Below, piece by piece: positions 7,106-13,061 of a stretch of DNA of 16,909 nt. This stretch comes from a bacterium. Lineage in GTDB: Bacteria; UBA9089; CG2-30-40-21. Within the stretch, counting starts at the first letter, position 1. Every line of letters begins with the position of its first letter. Under the pieces are notes generated by a model. It made no database searches. It saw only the letters and a list, made by a program, of their open reading frames with translations, and was not told the DNA's origin. A program made the translations under genes and the position numbers. The stretch spans positions 1 to 16,909 of the forward strand of contig JAHIZN010000006.1 in NCBI GenBank assembly GCA_018814245.1. The letters are read 5' to 3'.

Positions 7106-8113
7106 TTAAATTGATGATACTGCCTCTATCCCATTCACATCGCTCACACTGAACACCTTTACCCCTGCATCAATCCGCTTAATCAACCCACTCAGCACCT
7201 TGCCCGGTCCTATCTCGATAAAGGTATCAACCCCTTGTTCAATCATATATTTTACAGATGCTTCCCATAATACCGAATGATTTACCTGTTTCACAAGGCA
7301 ATCCCTTAACTCATTCCCTGCTTTCCTTGGTAAAGCATCCACATTAACCACTACAGGACAGACAGCATTTCTTATTTGAACACCATTCAACATCTGCTGC
7401 AATCCTTCCGCGTTCTCCGCGTCTCCGCGTGAGTTATTCTTCTCCCTTATTTGAACACCATCCAGCACCTGCTGCAACTGCTCTGATGCCTTATTCATTA
7501 AACTTGAATGAAATCCGCCGCTGACAGCCAATCTAACCACCCGCTTTGCCCCAGTCTCTTTGCACAACTCCATGCCCTTATCAATGGCCTCATTTGTTCC
7601 GGTAAGTACTATTTGTCCGGGACAATTGAGATTAGCTATCTCCAGCACCCCGTTTGTCTCAGCCATAGCCCTCTGACAAACCATAGCCGCTGCCTCTTTT
7701 TCCAACCCCAAAACAGCAACCATTCCACCCGGATATTCAATAGATGCCTGATGCATAAACATAGCACGCTTTTGAACAATCCTGAAGGCATCATCCATAT
7801 CAAGGGCATCAGCACATACCATTGCAGTATACTCACCAAGGCTATGACCAGCTACAAAACATGGCAAAATACCTGTCTGAGACTCAAACGACCTCAAACA
7901 GGCAAGGCTTGCAGCTAATACAGCTAACTGGCAATGCTTTGTATTGGATAGTTCTTCAATTGGTCCATTAAAACACAAGCCCGAGATATTCTCGCAAGTT
8001 TCAGTATCTACCCTTTGAAAAACCTCACGGCTAACCTCAAAGTTATCGAACAAATCCTTTCCCATGCCAACAAATTGTGACCCCTGTCCGGGAAAAACAA
8101 ACGCTGCTTTCAT
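7106..8113 (-). CDS. fabD: Malonyl-CoA:ACP transacylase with repeat-derived insert
   Basis: FabD loads malonyl groups from CoA onto AcpP. Visible motifs are FPGQGSQ (Q10 in the oxyanion loop), GHSLGEY with nucleophile S91, R116 in QKRAMFMH, and H202 in SGGFHS. The C-terminus has FIEIGPGKVLSGLIKRI. ATG at 8113 follows AAGGTGG. At 335 residues it is about 25 longer than usual. The surplus is explained by a 75-bp in-frame event: LQQVLDGVQIR (213-223) is repeated as LQQMLNGVQIR (238-248), with EKNNSRGDAENAEG between them. The insert lies after the small ferredoxin-like subdomain, away from S91 and H202, so activity may be kept. The AT-rich nested repeat region separates the gene from fabH. Confidence 0.95.
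   Translation of the reverse strand: MKAAFVFPGQGSQFVGMGKDLFDNFEVSREVFQRVDTETCENISGLCFNGPIEELSNTKHCQLAVLAASLACLRSFESQTGILPCFVAGHSLGEYTAMVCADALDMDDAFRIVQKRAMFMHQASIEYPGGMVAVLGLEKEAAAMVCQRAMAETNGVLEIANLNCPGQIVLTGTNEAIDKGMELCKETGAKRVVRLAVSGGFHSSLMNKASEQLQQVLDGVQIREKNNSRGDAENAEGLQQMLNGVQIRNAVCPVVVNVDALPRKAGNELRDCLVKQVNHSVLWEASVKYMIEQGVDTFIEIGPGKVLSGLIKRIDAGVKVFSVSDVNGIEAVSSI
7371..7477. repeat. Repeat insertion with 32-bp direct duplication inside fabD
   Basis: A 32-bp segment at 7371-7402 (CTTATTTGAACACCAT...) recurs at 7446-7477 with three differences. Between them lie 43 bp containing CGCGTTCTCCGCGTCTCCGC, a short-period GC-rich repeat unlike the surrounding DNA. Unit spacing is 75 bp, exactly 25 codons, so the fabD frame is kept. 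It could be a target duplication around a small element, or a tandem duplication that gained the spacer; the three mismatches imply it is not recent. Confidence 0.9.
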
Positions 8114-8192
8114 TCAACCACCTTGCAAAATAATTATGAATTATTAATTATGAATTATTAATTAAGGATACATAATTTAACTTTGTTATTTG

Positions 8193-8399
8193 GTAACTAC
8201 TCAGCTACTTTAGATTTCACACACACTTCAACACAGTGTAACCGTTCAGGTTAAGATTTTTCAACCACAAAGTTCACAAAGTTTATGCAAAATTCGCGAA
8301 CTATCATAATTCTTCTTTCCTTCGTGTTCTTTGCGATCTACTTTGCGTCCTTTGCGGTTAATATCGGATAGCAAGAATTCAGAATACCTGAGTAGTTAC
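8193..8399. repeat. Nested element with GTAACTACTCAG terminal inverted repeats
   Basis: GTAACTACTCAG at 8193-8204 is exactly mirrored by CTGAGTAGTTAC at 8388-8399. These 12-bp ends lie inside the AT-rich F2 arms and surround the CACAAAG/CTTTGCG repeat, giving three elements one within another. It appears once in the window and encodes nothing visible. Confidence 0.85.
8263..8360. repeat. Nested CACAAAG...CTTTGCGG inverted repeat
   Basis: The left arm AACCACAAAGTTCACAAAG is answered by the degenerate inverse CTTTGCGTCCTTTGCGGTTA at the right end, with further CTTCGTGTTCTTTGCG units between. Short-period ACAAAG/CTTTGCG repeats of this kind are seen in many environmental genomes. It is the innermost of the three nested elements. 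Confidence 0.75.
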
Positions 8400-8443
8400 G
8401 ATATTTGACCATTAATTCATAATTCATAATTCATAATTTTTAA

Positions 8444-9394
8444 TTATTTCCCCCATCGTATCACTGTTGCACCCCAGGTAAGCCCACCACCAAAGGTAAC
8501 AATCACAATAATATCCCCATCCCCTACCCTACCCTGTTTTACAGCCTCATCCAAGGCAATAATGGTTGAGCCGGCAGAGACATTGCCATATTTTTGAAGA
8601 TTGACAAATACCTTTTCCTGAGGGATATTCAGTCTTTTCCCCATTGCCTCGATGATACGAATATTAGCCTGATGAGGTATGAGCAAGGAAACATCTTCCT
8701 GTAATATTCCTGCACTGTCCAACACCTTTTCCACAGCCTCTATCATGGTATTGACTGCAACCTTAAACACCTCTCGTCCACTCATACGAATACACCCGGC
8801 AACAGGCAGTTCAAGGATAGAGGCAAGCCTCCCATCTGCACCCAGATTCGTAGATAATATCCCATAATTATCTGCAACAGGCTGCAGGACAGCAGCCCCT
8901 GCTCCATCTCCAAACAAAACACAGGTATTCCTGTCTGTCCAATCAAGCACCTTAGAAATAACCTCTGCACCAACAATCAATGCTGTTTTATAGGTAGAGG
9001 TAGCAATAAACTGCCGTCCTACCTCTAATGCGTATGAAAAACCAGTACAGGCTGCAGAAAGGTCAAAACATGCAGCCCGTGATGCACCAATTTTATTTTG
9101 AATAAAACATGCTGTAGATGGAAAAATCATATCAGGTGTAGATGTGGCTGCAATAATCAAATCCACATCCTCTGGATTGATCCCGGCAGACTGAAGAGCA
9201 GCAATAGATGCAGGCACACCCAGGTCTGAGGCTGTGGTTTCTGGTAAAGCAATCCGTCTCTCACGAATGCCTGTTCTTTCAATAATCCATGTATCCGTGG
9301 TATCAACCATTTTTTCTAAGTCAATATTTGTCAATATCTTTGGCGGGACATAACTCCCGGTACCAACTATTCCTACAGAACATATCCTTTTCAA
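8444..9394 (-). CDS. fabH: Beta-ketoacyl-ACP synthase III
   Basis: FabH starts fatty acid synthesis by condensing an acyl-CoA, usually acetyl-CoA, with malonyl-ACP. The 316-residue protein has the Cys-His-Asn triad: C116 in LSAACTGFSYAL, H241 in IPHQANIRIIEAM and N271 in YGNVSAGST, as well as GDGAGAAVL and the C-terminal FGGGLTWGA. The start is TTG at 9394, with a strong GGAGG four bases upstream; no ATG is near and the family N-terminus VGIVGTGSYVPP follows at once. plsX lies just upstream, separated by a GTCAGACTG tandem array. The TAA stop falls in the arm of an AT-rich repeat. Substrate preference (straight or branched) cannot be read from the sequence. Confidence 0.97.
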   Translation of the reverse strand: MKRICSVGIVGTGSYVPPKILTNIDLEKMVDTTDTWIIERTGIRERRIALPETTASDLGVPASIAALQSAGINPEDVDLIIAATSTPDMIFPSTACFIQNKIGASRAACFDLSAACTGFSYALEVGRQFIATSTYKTALIVGAEVISKVLDWTDRNTCVLFGDGAGAAVLQPVADNYGILSTNLGADGRLASILELPVAGCIRMSGREVFKVAVNTMIEAVEKVLDSAGILQEDVSLLIPHQANIRIIEAMGKRLNIPQEKVFVNLQKYGNVSAGSTIIALDEAVKQGRVGDGDIIVIVTFGGGLTWGATVIRWGK

Positions 9395-9408
9395 GATTCC
9401 TCCATTAT

Positions 9409-9442
9409 GTCAGACTGGTCAGACTGGTCAGACTGGTCGGAC
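9409..9442. repeat. 9-bp tandem repeat TCAGACTGG between plsX and fabH
   Basis: Three exact TCAGACTGG units and a partial fourth (TCGGAC) run in tandem. The array overlaps the plsX 3' end, so the last residues of PlsX (VRPV) and its TGA stop are read from it. It shares the GTCAGAC unit with 1805-1857. Confidence 0.88.
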
Positions 9443-10438
9443 AGCCTCTTTCTCCATCATTTCCTCAATATGCTTGTTCACATCATGTCTGATAAACTCA
9501 GATGCAACCCGTATCCCATTTTTAATTGCTTTAGCCGAGGATGAACCATGACAGATAATGGAAACACCATTTACCCCAAGCAATGGGGCACCGCCATACT
9601 CTGAATAATCTACCAACTTCTTAAATTTCCTGAAAGCAGGCATAGAAAGGAATGCACCCAGCCGAAGAATAAATGTGGACATCAACTCTTTTCTTAAAAA
9701 GCTTGCTATCCCTTCTGCAAGATTTTCCCCAAACTTCAGGACAACATTACCTACAAACCCATCACAAACGATAACATCAAACTTTCCGTTAACAATATCC
9801 CTTCCCTCAGCATTACCACAAAAATTAAGTGAGCTTGTTTTTAAGAGTGGAAAGGCACTTGCAGTAAGCTCATTTCCCTTAGATTCTTCTTCACCAATAC
9901 TTAATAGTCCAATTCGAGGATTATTAATCCCAAAAATATAATTAGCATAGACCTGTCCCATTAATGCAAACTGAAACAAGGATACAGGTTTACAATCAAC
10001 ATTTGCTCCAACATCTAAAAGAAGCGTTACTCCACCGCTAAAATTTGGTATAATAGCTACAATAGCCGGACGCAAAACTCCCTTTAATCTTCCCATATTC
10101 ATCAGCATTGATCCCATTACCGCACCAGTATTCCCTGCCGAGACAACTGCCTGTGCCCTTTTCTCCTTAACTAATTTAGCACAAACCATAATAGAGGAAT
10201 CCTTCTTTGTCTTCAATGCCAGAGCAGGGGATTCGTCCATTTCAATAACCTCTGATGCATCTTCTACGATAATAGGAAGATGTTGCCCCTTATGCTTTTT
10301 AAGCTCTTCCTGAACAATCTCTTTCCTGCCCACCAGAATTATTTCTACATCCTTTAATTCCCTGACAGCATCAATCACACCGGCTACTATTGCCTCAGGG
10401 GCATGGTCACCCCCCATGGCATCAACAGCTATTTGCAT
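9428..10438 (-). CDS. plsX: Phosphate acyltransferase PlsX
   Basis: PlsX converts acyl-ACP to acyl-phosphate for membrane phospholipid synthesis, acting at the inner face of the membrane. The 336-residue protein opens with the signature IAVDAMGGDHAPEAIV and shows VSAGNTGAVM, LLLDVGANVDCKP, SIGEEESKGNE, GNAEGRDI and VCDGFVGNVVLK in the usual order; length is typical. ATG at 10438 has GGAGAGG five bases upstream. It sits between rpmF and fabH as in many bacteria. The extreme C-terminus (VRPV) is encoded by a 9-bp tandem repeat and is probably not ancestral; all conserved blocks lie well before it. The gap to rpmF holds two hairpin repeats. Confidence 0.97.
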   Translation of the reverse strand: MQIAVDAMGGDHAPEAIVAGVIDAVRELKDVEIILVGRKEIVQEELKKHKGQHLPIIVEDASEVIEMDESPALALKTKKDSSIMVCAKLVKEKRAQAVVSAGNTGAVMGSMLMNMGRLKGVLRPAIVAIIPNFSGGVTLLLDVGANVDCKPVSLFQFALMGQVYANYIFGINNPRIGLLSIGEEESKGNELTASAFPLLKTSSLNFCGNAEGRDIVNGKFDVIVCDGFVGNVVLKFGENLAEGIASFLRKELMSTFILRLGAFLSMPAFRKFKKLVDYSEYGGAPLLGVNGVSIICHGSSSAKAIKNGIRVASEFIRHDVNKHIEEMMEKEAVRPV

Positions 10439-10463
10439 GTTATCTCCTCTCCACGACAGACTG

Positions 10464-10525
10464 GACGGGTTTTGAACCCGCCCCTACACCAACGATGTAT
10501 TGGGCAGGTTTGGAACCTGCCCCTA
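10464..10525. repeat. Two tandem hairpin repeats between rpmF and plsX
   Basis: The first palindrome is CGGGTTTTGAACCCG (10466-10480) followed by CCCCTAC. The second, 10502-10522, is GGGCAGGTTT then GGAACCTGCCC, followed by CTAC. Both are of the GTAGGGGC family. The CTA at 10523-10525 is the reverse complement of the rpmF stop TAG, so the second hairpin supplies the stop codon. Neither stem is followed by a T-run on the minus strand. Confidence 0.9.
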
Positions 10526-10714
10526 CTCCTCTGTTTTCTCTTTCAACCTTACCACTATGCGTCCCTTGTAAGAACCACATGACGGACATACCCGATGAGG
10601 CAGTTTGGGTTGGTTACATTCAGGACAAATGGAAATATCAAGGGGTGACAGCTTCCAGTTTGCCCTTCTCTTATCCCTTCTTGCTCTCGAATGTTTTCTT
10701 TTTGGATTAGGCAT
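10523..10714 (-). CDS. rpmF: Large ribosomal subunit protein bL32
   Basis: This is a small basic protein of the 50S subunit. The 63 residues begin [20 protein letters not shown], the standard L32 start, and carry two CxxC pairs, C30/C33 and C43/C46, so it is the zinc-binding form. ATG at 10714 has a perfect AGGAGG six bases upstream, the strongest ribosome site in the window, in keeping with high expression. It follows yceD and precedes plsX, the common order. Its TAG stop lies in the end of a hairpin repeat, so the last few residues (KTEE) may differ from the ancestral tail. A short repeat element lies between it and yceD. Confidence 0.97.
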   Translation of the reverse strand: MPNPKRKHSRARRDKRRANWKLSPLDISICPECNQPKLPHRVCPSCGSYKGRIVVRLKEKTEE

Positions 10715-10735
10715 CTTTTTCCTCCTGTAATAATA

Positions 10736-10817
10736 GTAAGCGTTCAGCCGTCAGCTATCAGCCGTCAGCAAAGACCATAAAATCAAGGCAAATGAAGCCC
10801 AATAGCTGAAAGCTTAC
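10736..10817. repeat. MITE-like element E3, overlapping the yceD 3' end
   Basis: The left end GTAAGCGTTCAGCC is followed by GTCAGCTATCAGCCGTCAGC. The right end AGCTGAAAGCTTAC (10804-10817) is the imperfect inverse. At 82 bp it is the shortest member of the family found at 849-1007, 5062-5245 and 13916-14083. Its right half lies within the yceD reading frame and supplies the last residues and the stop. The left end is 22 bp from the rpmF start. Confidence 0.85.
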
Positions 10818-11364
10818 CCTCTCTCTCAAACATCTGGGCAGATACACAATTACATTCTTTAACATTAAGGTTTTGCCCGCATTGCGAACAAAGCCCTTTA
10901 CATCCATCACGACAACGGGGTACCATGGGTAAGGCTAATATCAACTGGCTGCAATATTCCTCAAGTATGTTCAGAGTATCCCCTGTATAATTATTTACAT
11001 AAATATCATCCTCTGTAATTTCAACACTTCCAAGGGATTCGGTATCTTTTTCCCCTGCAGTAGACTCAGAAACTGCTGAATGATAGTCAACTATAAAATC
11101 TCTTTCCAATGAATAATCAAACCACTCCAGACAACGGCAGCACTGAAGACTCACCTCTGTCTGCAGCCAGCCGGATAACTCAATCCTGCCATATCCCATT
11201 CCTTCTAATTTCATTCTAAAGTCTATCTGCTTTTTTACTAATAATTTGGAATCCTTCAGCAACAAGGCAGTATGTTTTTCTTCAGGGTCTATTTGCCCTG
11301 ACATGTCAATCATTTTCCCCGCATCTTTTAACTCACTTATATCAACATTAGCAAGCGAAATCAT
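10783..11364 (-). CDS. yceD: DUF177 (YceD) family protein
   Basis: DUF177/YceD proteins are linked to 23S rRNA accumulation or ribosome assembly and are almost always encoded beside rpmF, as here. I choose ATG 11364 (MISLANVDISELK), with GGAAGG four bases upstream; the frame continues to 11439 but that part is a repeat reading RFAIRNPRFEI and is not protein-like. In 193 residues the visible features are a central QCCRCLEWFDY segment and the C-terminal cysteine cluster CRDGCKGLCSQCGQNLNVKECNC, which could bind a metal. The last residues GKLSAIGLHLP are read from element E3, so the tail is repeat-derived. Biochemical role is known only in outline for the family. Confidence 0.88.
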   Translation of the reverse strand: MISLANVDISELKDAGKMIDMSGQIDPEEKHTALLLKDSKLLVKKQIDFRMKLEGMGYGRIELSGWLQTEVSLQCCRCLEWFDYSLERDFIVDYHSAVSESTAGEKDTESLGSVEITEDDIYVNNYTGDTLNILEEYCSQLILALPMVPRCRDGCKGLCSQCGQNLNVKECNCVSAQMFEREGKLSAIGLHLP

Positions 11365-11374
11365 ATGTCCTTCC

Positions 11375-11447
11375 TGAATCTCGAATCTCGGATTGCGAAT
11401 TGCGAATCTGCAGAAATGGAACAGATTCGTAATCCGCAATTTCTGCC
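11375..11447. repeat. GAATCTCG/CTGCAG core repeat upstream of yceD
   Basis: TGAATCTCGAATCTCGGATT, then GCGAATCTGCAGAAATGGAAC and an inverse arm CAGATTCGTAATCC, form a hairpin. The same core is in E2 in this orientation and in E1 reversed. It begins right behind the yceD Shine-Dalgarno. To its right a GCTGATGCTTAT end (11471-11482) resembles the right end of E1. Confidence 0.82.
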
Positions 11448-11477
11448 AAGAGTAATGCCTTGTACTCCTTGCTGATG

Positions 11478-11669
11478 CTTATCCTTACCCACAAGTCCAA
11501 CCACCATTAATTCAACAATTCAGCAATTCAGCAATTCAACAATTCAACCATTGACAATTGCTGAATTAATGAATTGTTGAATTATTAATCATTTTGCGGT
11601 ACATGCTTCTGTTATTTTGCAGCATTTCCCATCAGAATTCCATCCCCAAAAGATGTGGGTAAGGATAAG
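11478..11669. mobile_element. MITE-like element B with 16-bp terminal inverted repeats
   Basis: CTTATCCTTACCCACA at 11478-11493 is exactly mirrored by TGTGGGTAAGGATAAG at 11654-11669, bounding 192 bp. Inside are AATTCAACAATTCAGC-type units that form a long AT-rich inverted repeat at about 11507-11590, then a TGCAGCATTTCCCATCAG block. The right two thirds recur at 1-140. With no coding frame of its own and two copies in 17 kb, it looks like a non-autonomous mobile element. No transposase gene is in the window and I could not define a target duplication. Confidence 0.75.
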
Positions 11670-11689
11670 TGCTGGTGAGGACAAGGAGT

Positions 11690-11713
11690 GGCAGCTGACA
11701 GCTGAACGCTTGC
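11690..11713. repeat. Solitary AAGCGTTCAGC-family end next to ndk stop
   Basis: GGCAGCTGACAGCTGAACGC, followed by TTGC, is the inverse of the GCAAGCGTTCAGCTGTCAGC type of end. It lies two bases from the ndk stop. Together with 11375-11482 it suggests an E-family element that was interrupted by element B, making the 351-bp yceD-ndk gap a composite. No gene was seen in this gap. Confidence 0.7.
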
Positions 11714-11715
11714 GA

Positions 11716-12150
11716 TTACTCTTCCCGTCTCTGATAATGGAATATTTCTTTATCGTTAAAAAAGAATGCAATCTCTCCATTCGCAGACTCAAGTGAATCA
11801 GAGGCATGAACAACATTCATCAGACCACTTAATGCATACTTCTTTCTGATAGTTCCGGAGACAGCATTCTTTGGATCTGTTGCCCCAATCAATTCTCTTA
11901 TACGAAGCATAACATTCTCACCCTCAAGCACCATACTCACAACCGAGGATGAAGACATATACCTTGTCAATCTTTCATAAAACTCTTTGCCTTGATGAAC
12001 AGCATAAAATTTTTCAGCCTCTTCTACTGAAAGATGAAGCATCCTTAAGGCAATAACATTAAATTTTTCATCTTCAAACCGCTTAACAACCTCTCCTATC
12101 AGCCCTCGACAGACACAATCAGGCTTCAAAATCACCAATGTCCTTTCCAT
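11716..12150 (-). CDS. ndk: Nucleoside diphosphate kinase
   Basis: Ndk transfers the gamma phosphate from ATP to other NDPs through a phosphohistidine. The 144-residue protein has the family start MERTLVILKPD, the R-G-L-I-G-E segment, RIRELIGATDPKNAVSGTIR, and the active site NVVHASDSLESA with H115. Length is normal. I use ATG 12150. An upstream in-frame TTG at 12168 would add MGVCLR, but alignment of the family start favours ATG, and the GGGGG tract at 12162-12166 can serve as ribosome site for it. The first 25 codons and the leader are duplicated upstream at 12308-12384. It lies between the fumarase genes and the ribosomal/fab cluster, with repeat-filled gaps on both sides. Confidence 0.96.
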   Translation of the reverse strand: MERTLVILKPDCVCRGLIGEVVKRFEDEKFNVIALRMLHLSVEEAEKFYAVHQGKEFYERLTRYMSSSSVVSMVLEGENVMLRIRELIGATDPKNAVSGTIRKKYALSGLMNVVHASDSLESANGEIAFFFNDKEIFHYQRREE

Positions 12151-12171
12151 CCTCAAACAAACCCCCAAATA

Positions 12172-12289
12172 AAATTAAAAATTATGAATTATGAATTAAA
12201 AATGAGGTAAGGGAAGAGAAAGAAAGGGAAAGAAAAATTATTCACTCTCTTCTCTTCAATTTTTAATTTTTAATTCATAATTTTTAATT
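12172..12289. repeat. AT-rich inverted-repeat element F3
   Basis: Left arm AAATTAAAAATTATGAATTA-like (12172-12203) and its inverse (12258-12289) enclose a purine-rich segment GGGAAGAGAAAGAAAGGG. It is the same family as 5514-5625 and 8132-8446. It is the AT-rich middle of the proximal copy of the fumB-ndk duplication. Confidence 0.83.
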
Positions 12290-12384
12290 CTCATATCGTA
12301 TCCCACCTCAAATCGCTTAATAACCTCTCCTATCAGCCCTCGCCAGACACAATCAGGCTTCAAAATCACCAATGTCCTTTCCAT
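12256..12384 (-). pseudogene. Truncated duplicate of ndk 5' end
   Basis: The reading frame starts ATG at 12384 with the same leader as ndk and reads MERTLVILKPDCVWRGLIGE. It follows Ndk for 26 residues with two substitutions (C14W, V22I), then passes through the copied fumB end out of frame and the AT repeat, stopping after 42 residues. It lacks the active-site histidine, so it is a fragment, although a short peptide could still be made because the start context is copied too. Confidence 0.85.
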
Positions 12385-12404
12385 TCTCAAACAAACCCCC
12401 AAAT

Positions 12405-12475
12405 AAAATTAAAAATTATGAATTATGGATTTCCTAATTCCTTAATTTTTAATTTTTAATTCATAATTTTTAATT
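12405..12475. repeat. Shortened AT-rich element F3'
   Basis: The distal copy of F3 in the tandem duplication. The arms AAATTAAAAATTATGAATTA-like and their inverse are nearly in contact, with only about 15 bases (GGATTTCCTAATTCC) between. It is 48 bp shorter than F3, by loss here or gain there. It ends one base from the fumB stop. Confidence 0.8.
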
Positions 12476-12476
12476 C

Positions 12477-13031
12477 TCATATCGTATCCCACATTGTCTT
12501 CCCTCTTGAATCAACCCCTACCCAGAGGGGAAAATCTTCAACACTTAATCTGAAGACAGCCTCACAGCCAAGATCCTCAAATGCAACAATCTCTGCCTTT
12601 TTTATCTTTTGAGCAAAAAAGGCTCCAGCACCACCAACAGTAACAAAATATACTGATTGATGGTCACGGATACTTCTTGTTACATCTAATCCTCTTGGAC
12701 CCTTGCCAATCATAGCTGCCATACCTGCATCGAGCAATTGCGGTGTATATTTATCCATCCTTATGCTTGTCGTTGGTCCTGCAGAACCAGGACAGCCATT
12801 GGACAACAATGGGGTTAGCCCTGTATAATACACTATTTGTCCACTGATGTCAAGTATTTTTTCCCCTTCTTTTCCCCCAACCAGATGATGTCTATTGTAT
12901 AATTCTACCAATCTCTTATGGGCTGCATCCCTGAGGGTATAAACATCCCCACTAAAAAGGACATGTTCCCCTGCTTTTAAGTGCAGAATCGTTTCCTTAT
13001 CTAATGGCGTATGAATTTTCTTTAAGTTCAC
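12477..13031 (-). CDS. Fumarate hydratase class I, beta subunit
   Basis: This is the C-terminal-type subunit of the two-subunit, [4Fe-4S]-dependent fumarase; it interconverts fumarate and malate with the alpha subunit. The 184 residues include GEHVLFSGDVYTLRDAAHKR, the substrate-binding NGCPGSAGPTTSIRMD segment, GMAAMIGKGPRG and the end region FEDLGCEAVFRLSVEDFPLWV. The start is GTG at 13031 with AAGGAG nine bases upstream. It follows the alpha gene by 30 bp, so the two are co-transcribed. Related tartrate dehydratase subunits look similar; the GPTTSIRMD context and partner favour fumarase, but tartrate dehydratase is not formally excluded. Its 3' end is partly duplicated downstream. Confidence 0.9.
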   Translation of the reverse strand: MNLKKIHTPLDKETILHLKAGEHVLFSGDVYTLRDAAHKRLVELYNRHHLVGGKEGEKILDISGQIVYYTGLTPLLSNGCPGSAGPTTSIRMDKYTPQLLDAGMAAMIGKGPRGLDVTRSIRDHQSVYFVTVGGAGAFFAQKIKKAEIVAFEDLGCEAVFRLSVEDFPLWVGVDSRGKTMWDTI

Positions 13032-13061
13032 TCAAGTATTCTCCTTATATATGGGCAACCC

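Larger units (their letters stand above)
8132..8446. repeat. AT-rich element F2 containing nested repeats
   Basis: Arms rich in AATTATGAATTATTAATTA (8132-8164) and their inverse (8411-8446) bound most of the 330-bp fabD-fabH gap. The fabH TAA stop at 8444-8446 is made by the end of the right arm. Two further inverted-repeat elements are nested inside (8193-8399 and 8263-8360). No coding potential, promoter with good spacing or intrinsic terminator was seen. Confidence 0.85.
12074..12492. repeat. Imperfect tandem duplication of the fumB-ndk junction
   Basis: The 120 bp at 12074-12193 (ndk codons 1-25, leader and start of an AT arm) recur at 12308-12427 with four differences. The end of fumB (TCATATCGTATCCCAC, 12477-12492) recurs at 12291-12306. 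The unit is therefore ndk 5' end, AT-rich element, fumB 3' end, present twice in tandem and joined at 12307/12308. The two AT-rich middles differ by 48 bp. This accounts for nearly all of the ndk-fumB gap. Confidence 0.93.

Noticed and set aside
10390..10710. Plus-strand open frame reading GFEPAPTP repeats
   Set aside because: It is the two hairpin repeats and antisense rpmF; the peptide repetition comes from the repeats.
11365..11439. N-terminal extension of YceD
   Set aside because: It is the translated GAATCTCG repeat (RFAIRNPRFEI); ATG 11364 has a good ribosome site.
11500..11590. TTGACA-like and ATTAAT boxes as a promoter in element B
   Set aside because: Spacing is wrong or the -10 is weak, and the sequence is low-complexity AATTC repeats that generate such boxes by chance.
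11589..11816. Minus-strand 75-codon frame between yceD and ndk
   Set aside because: It overlaps ndk out of frame and continues into element B; no protein-like features.
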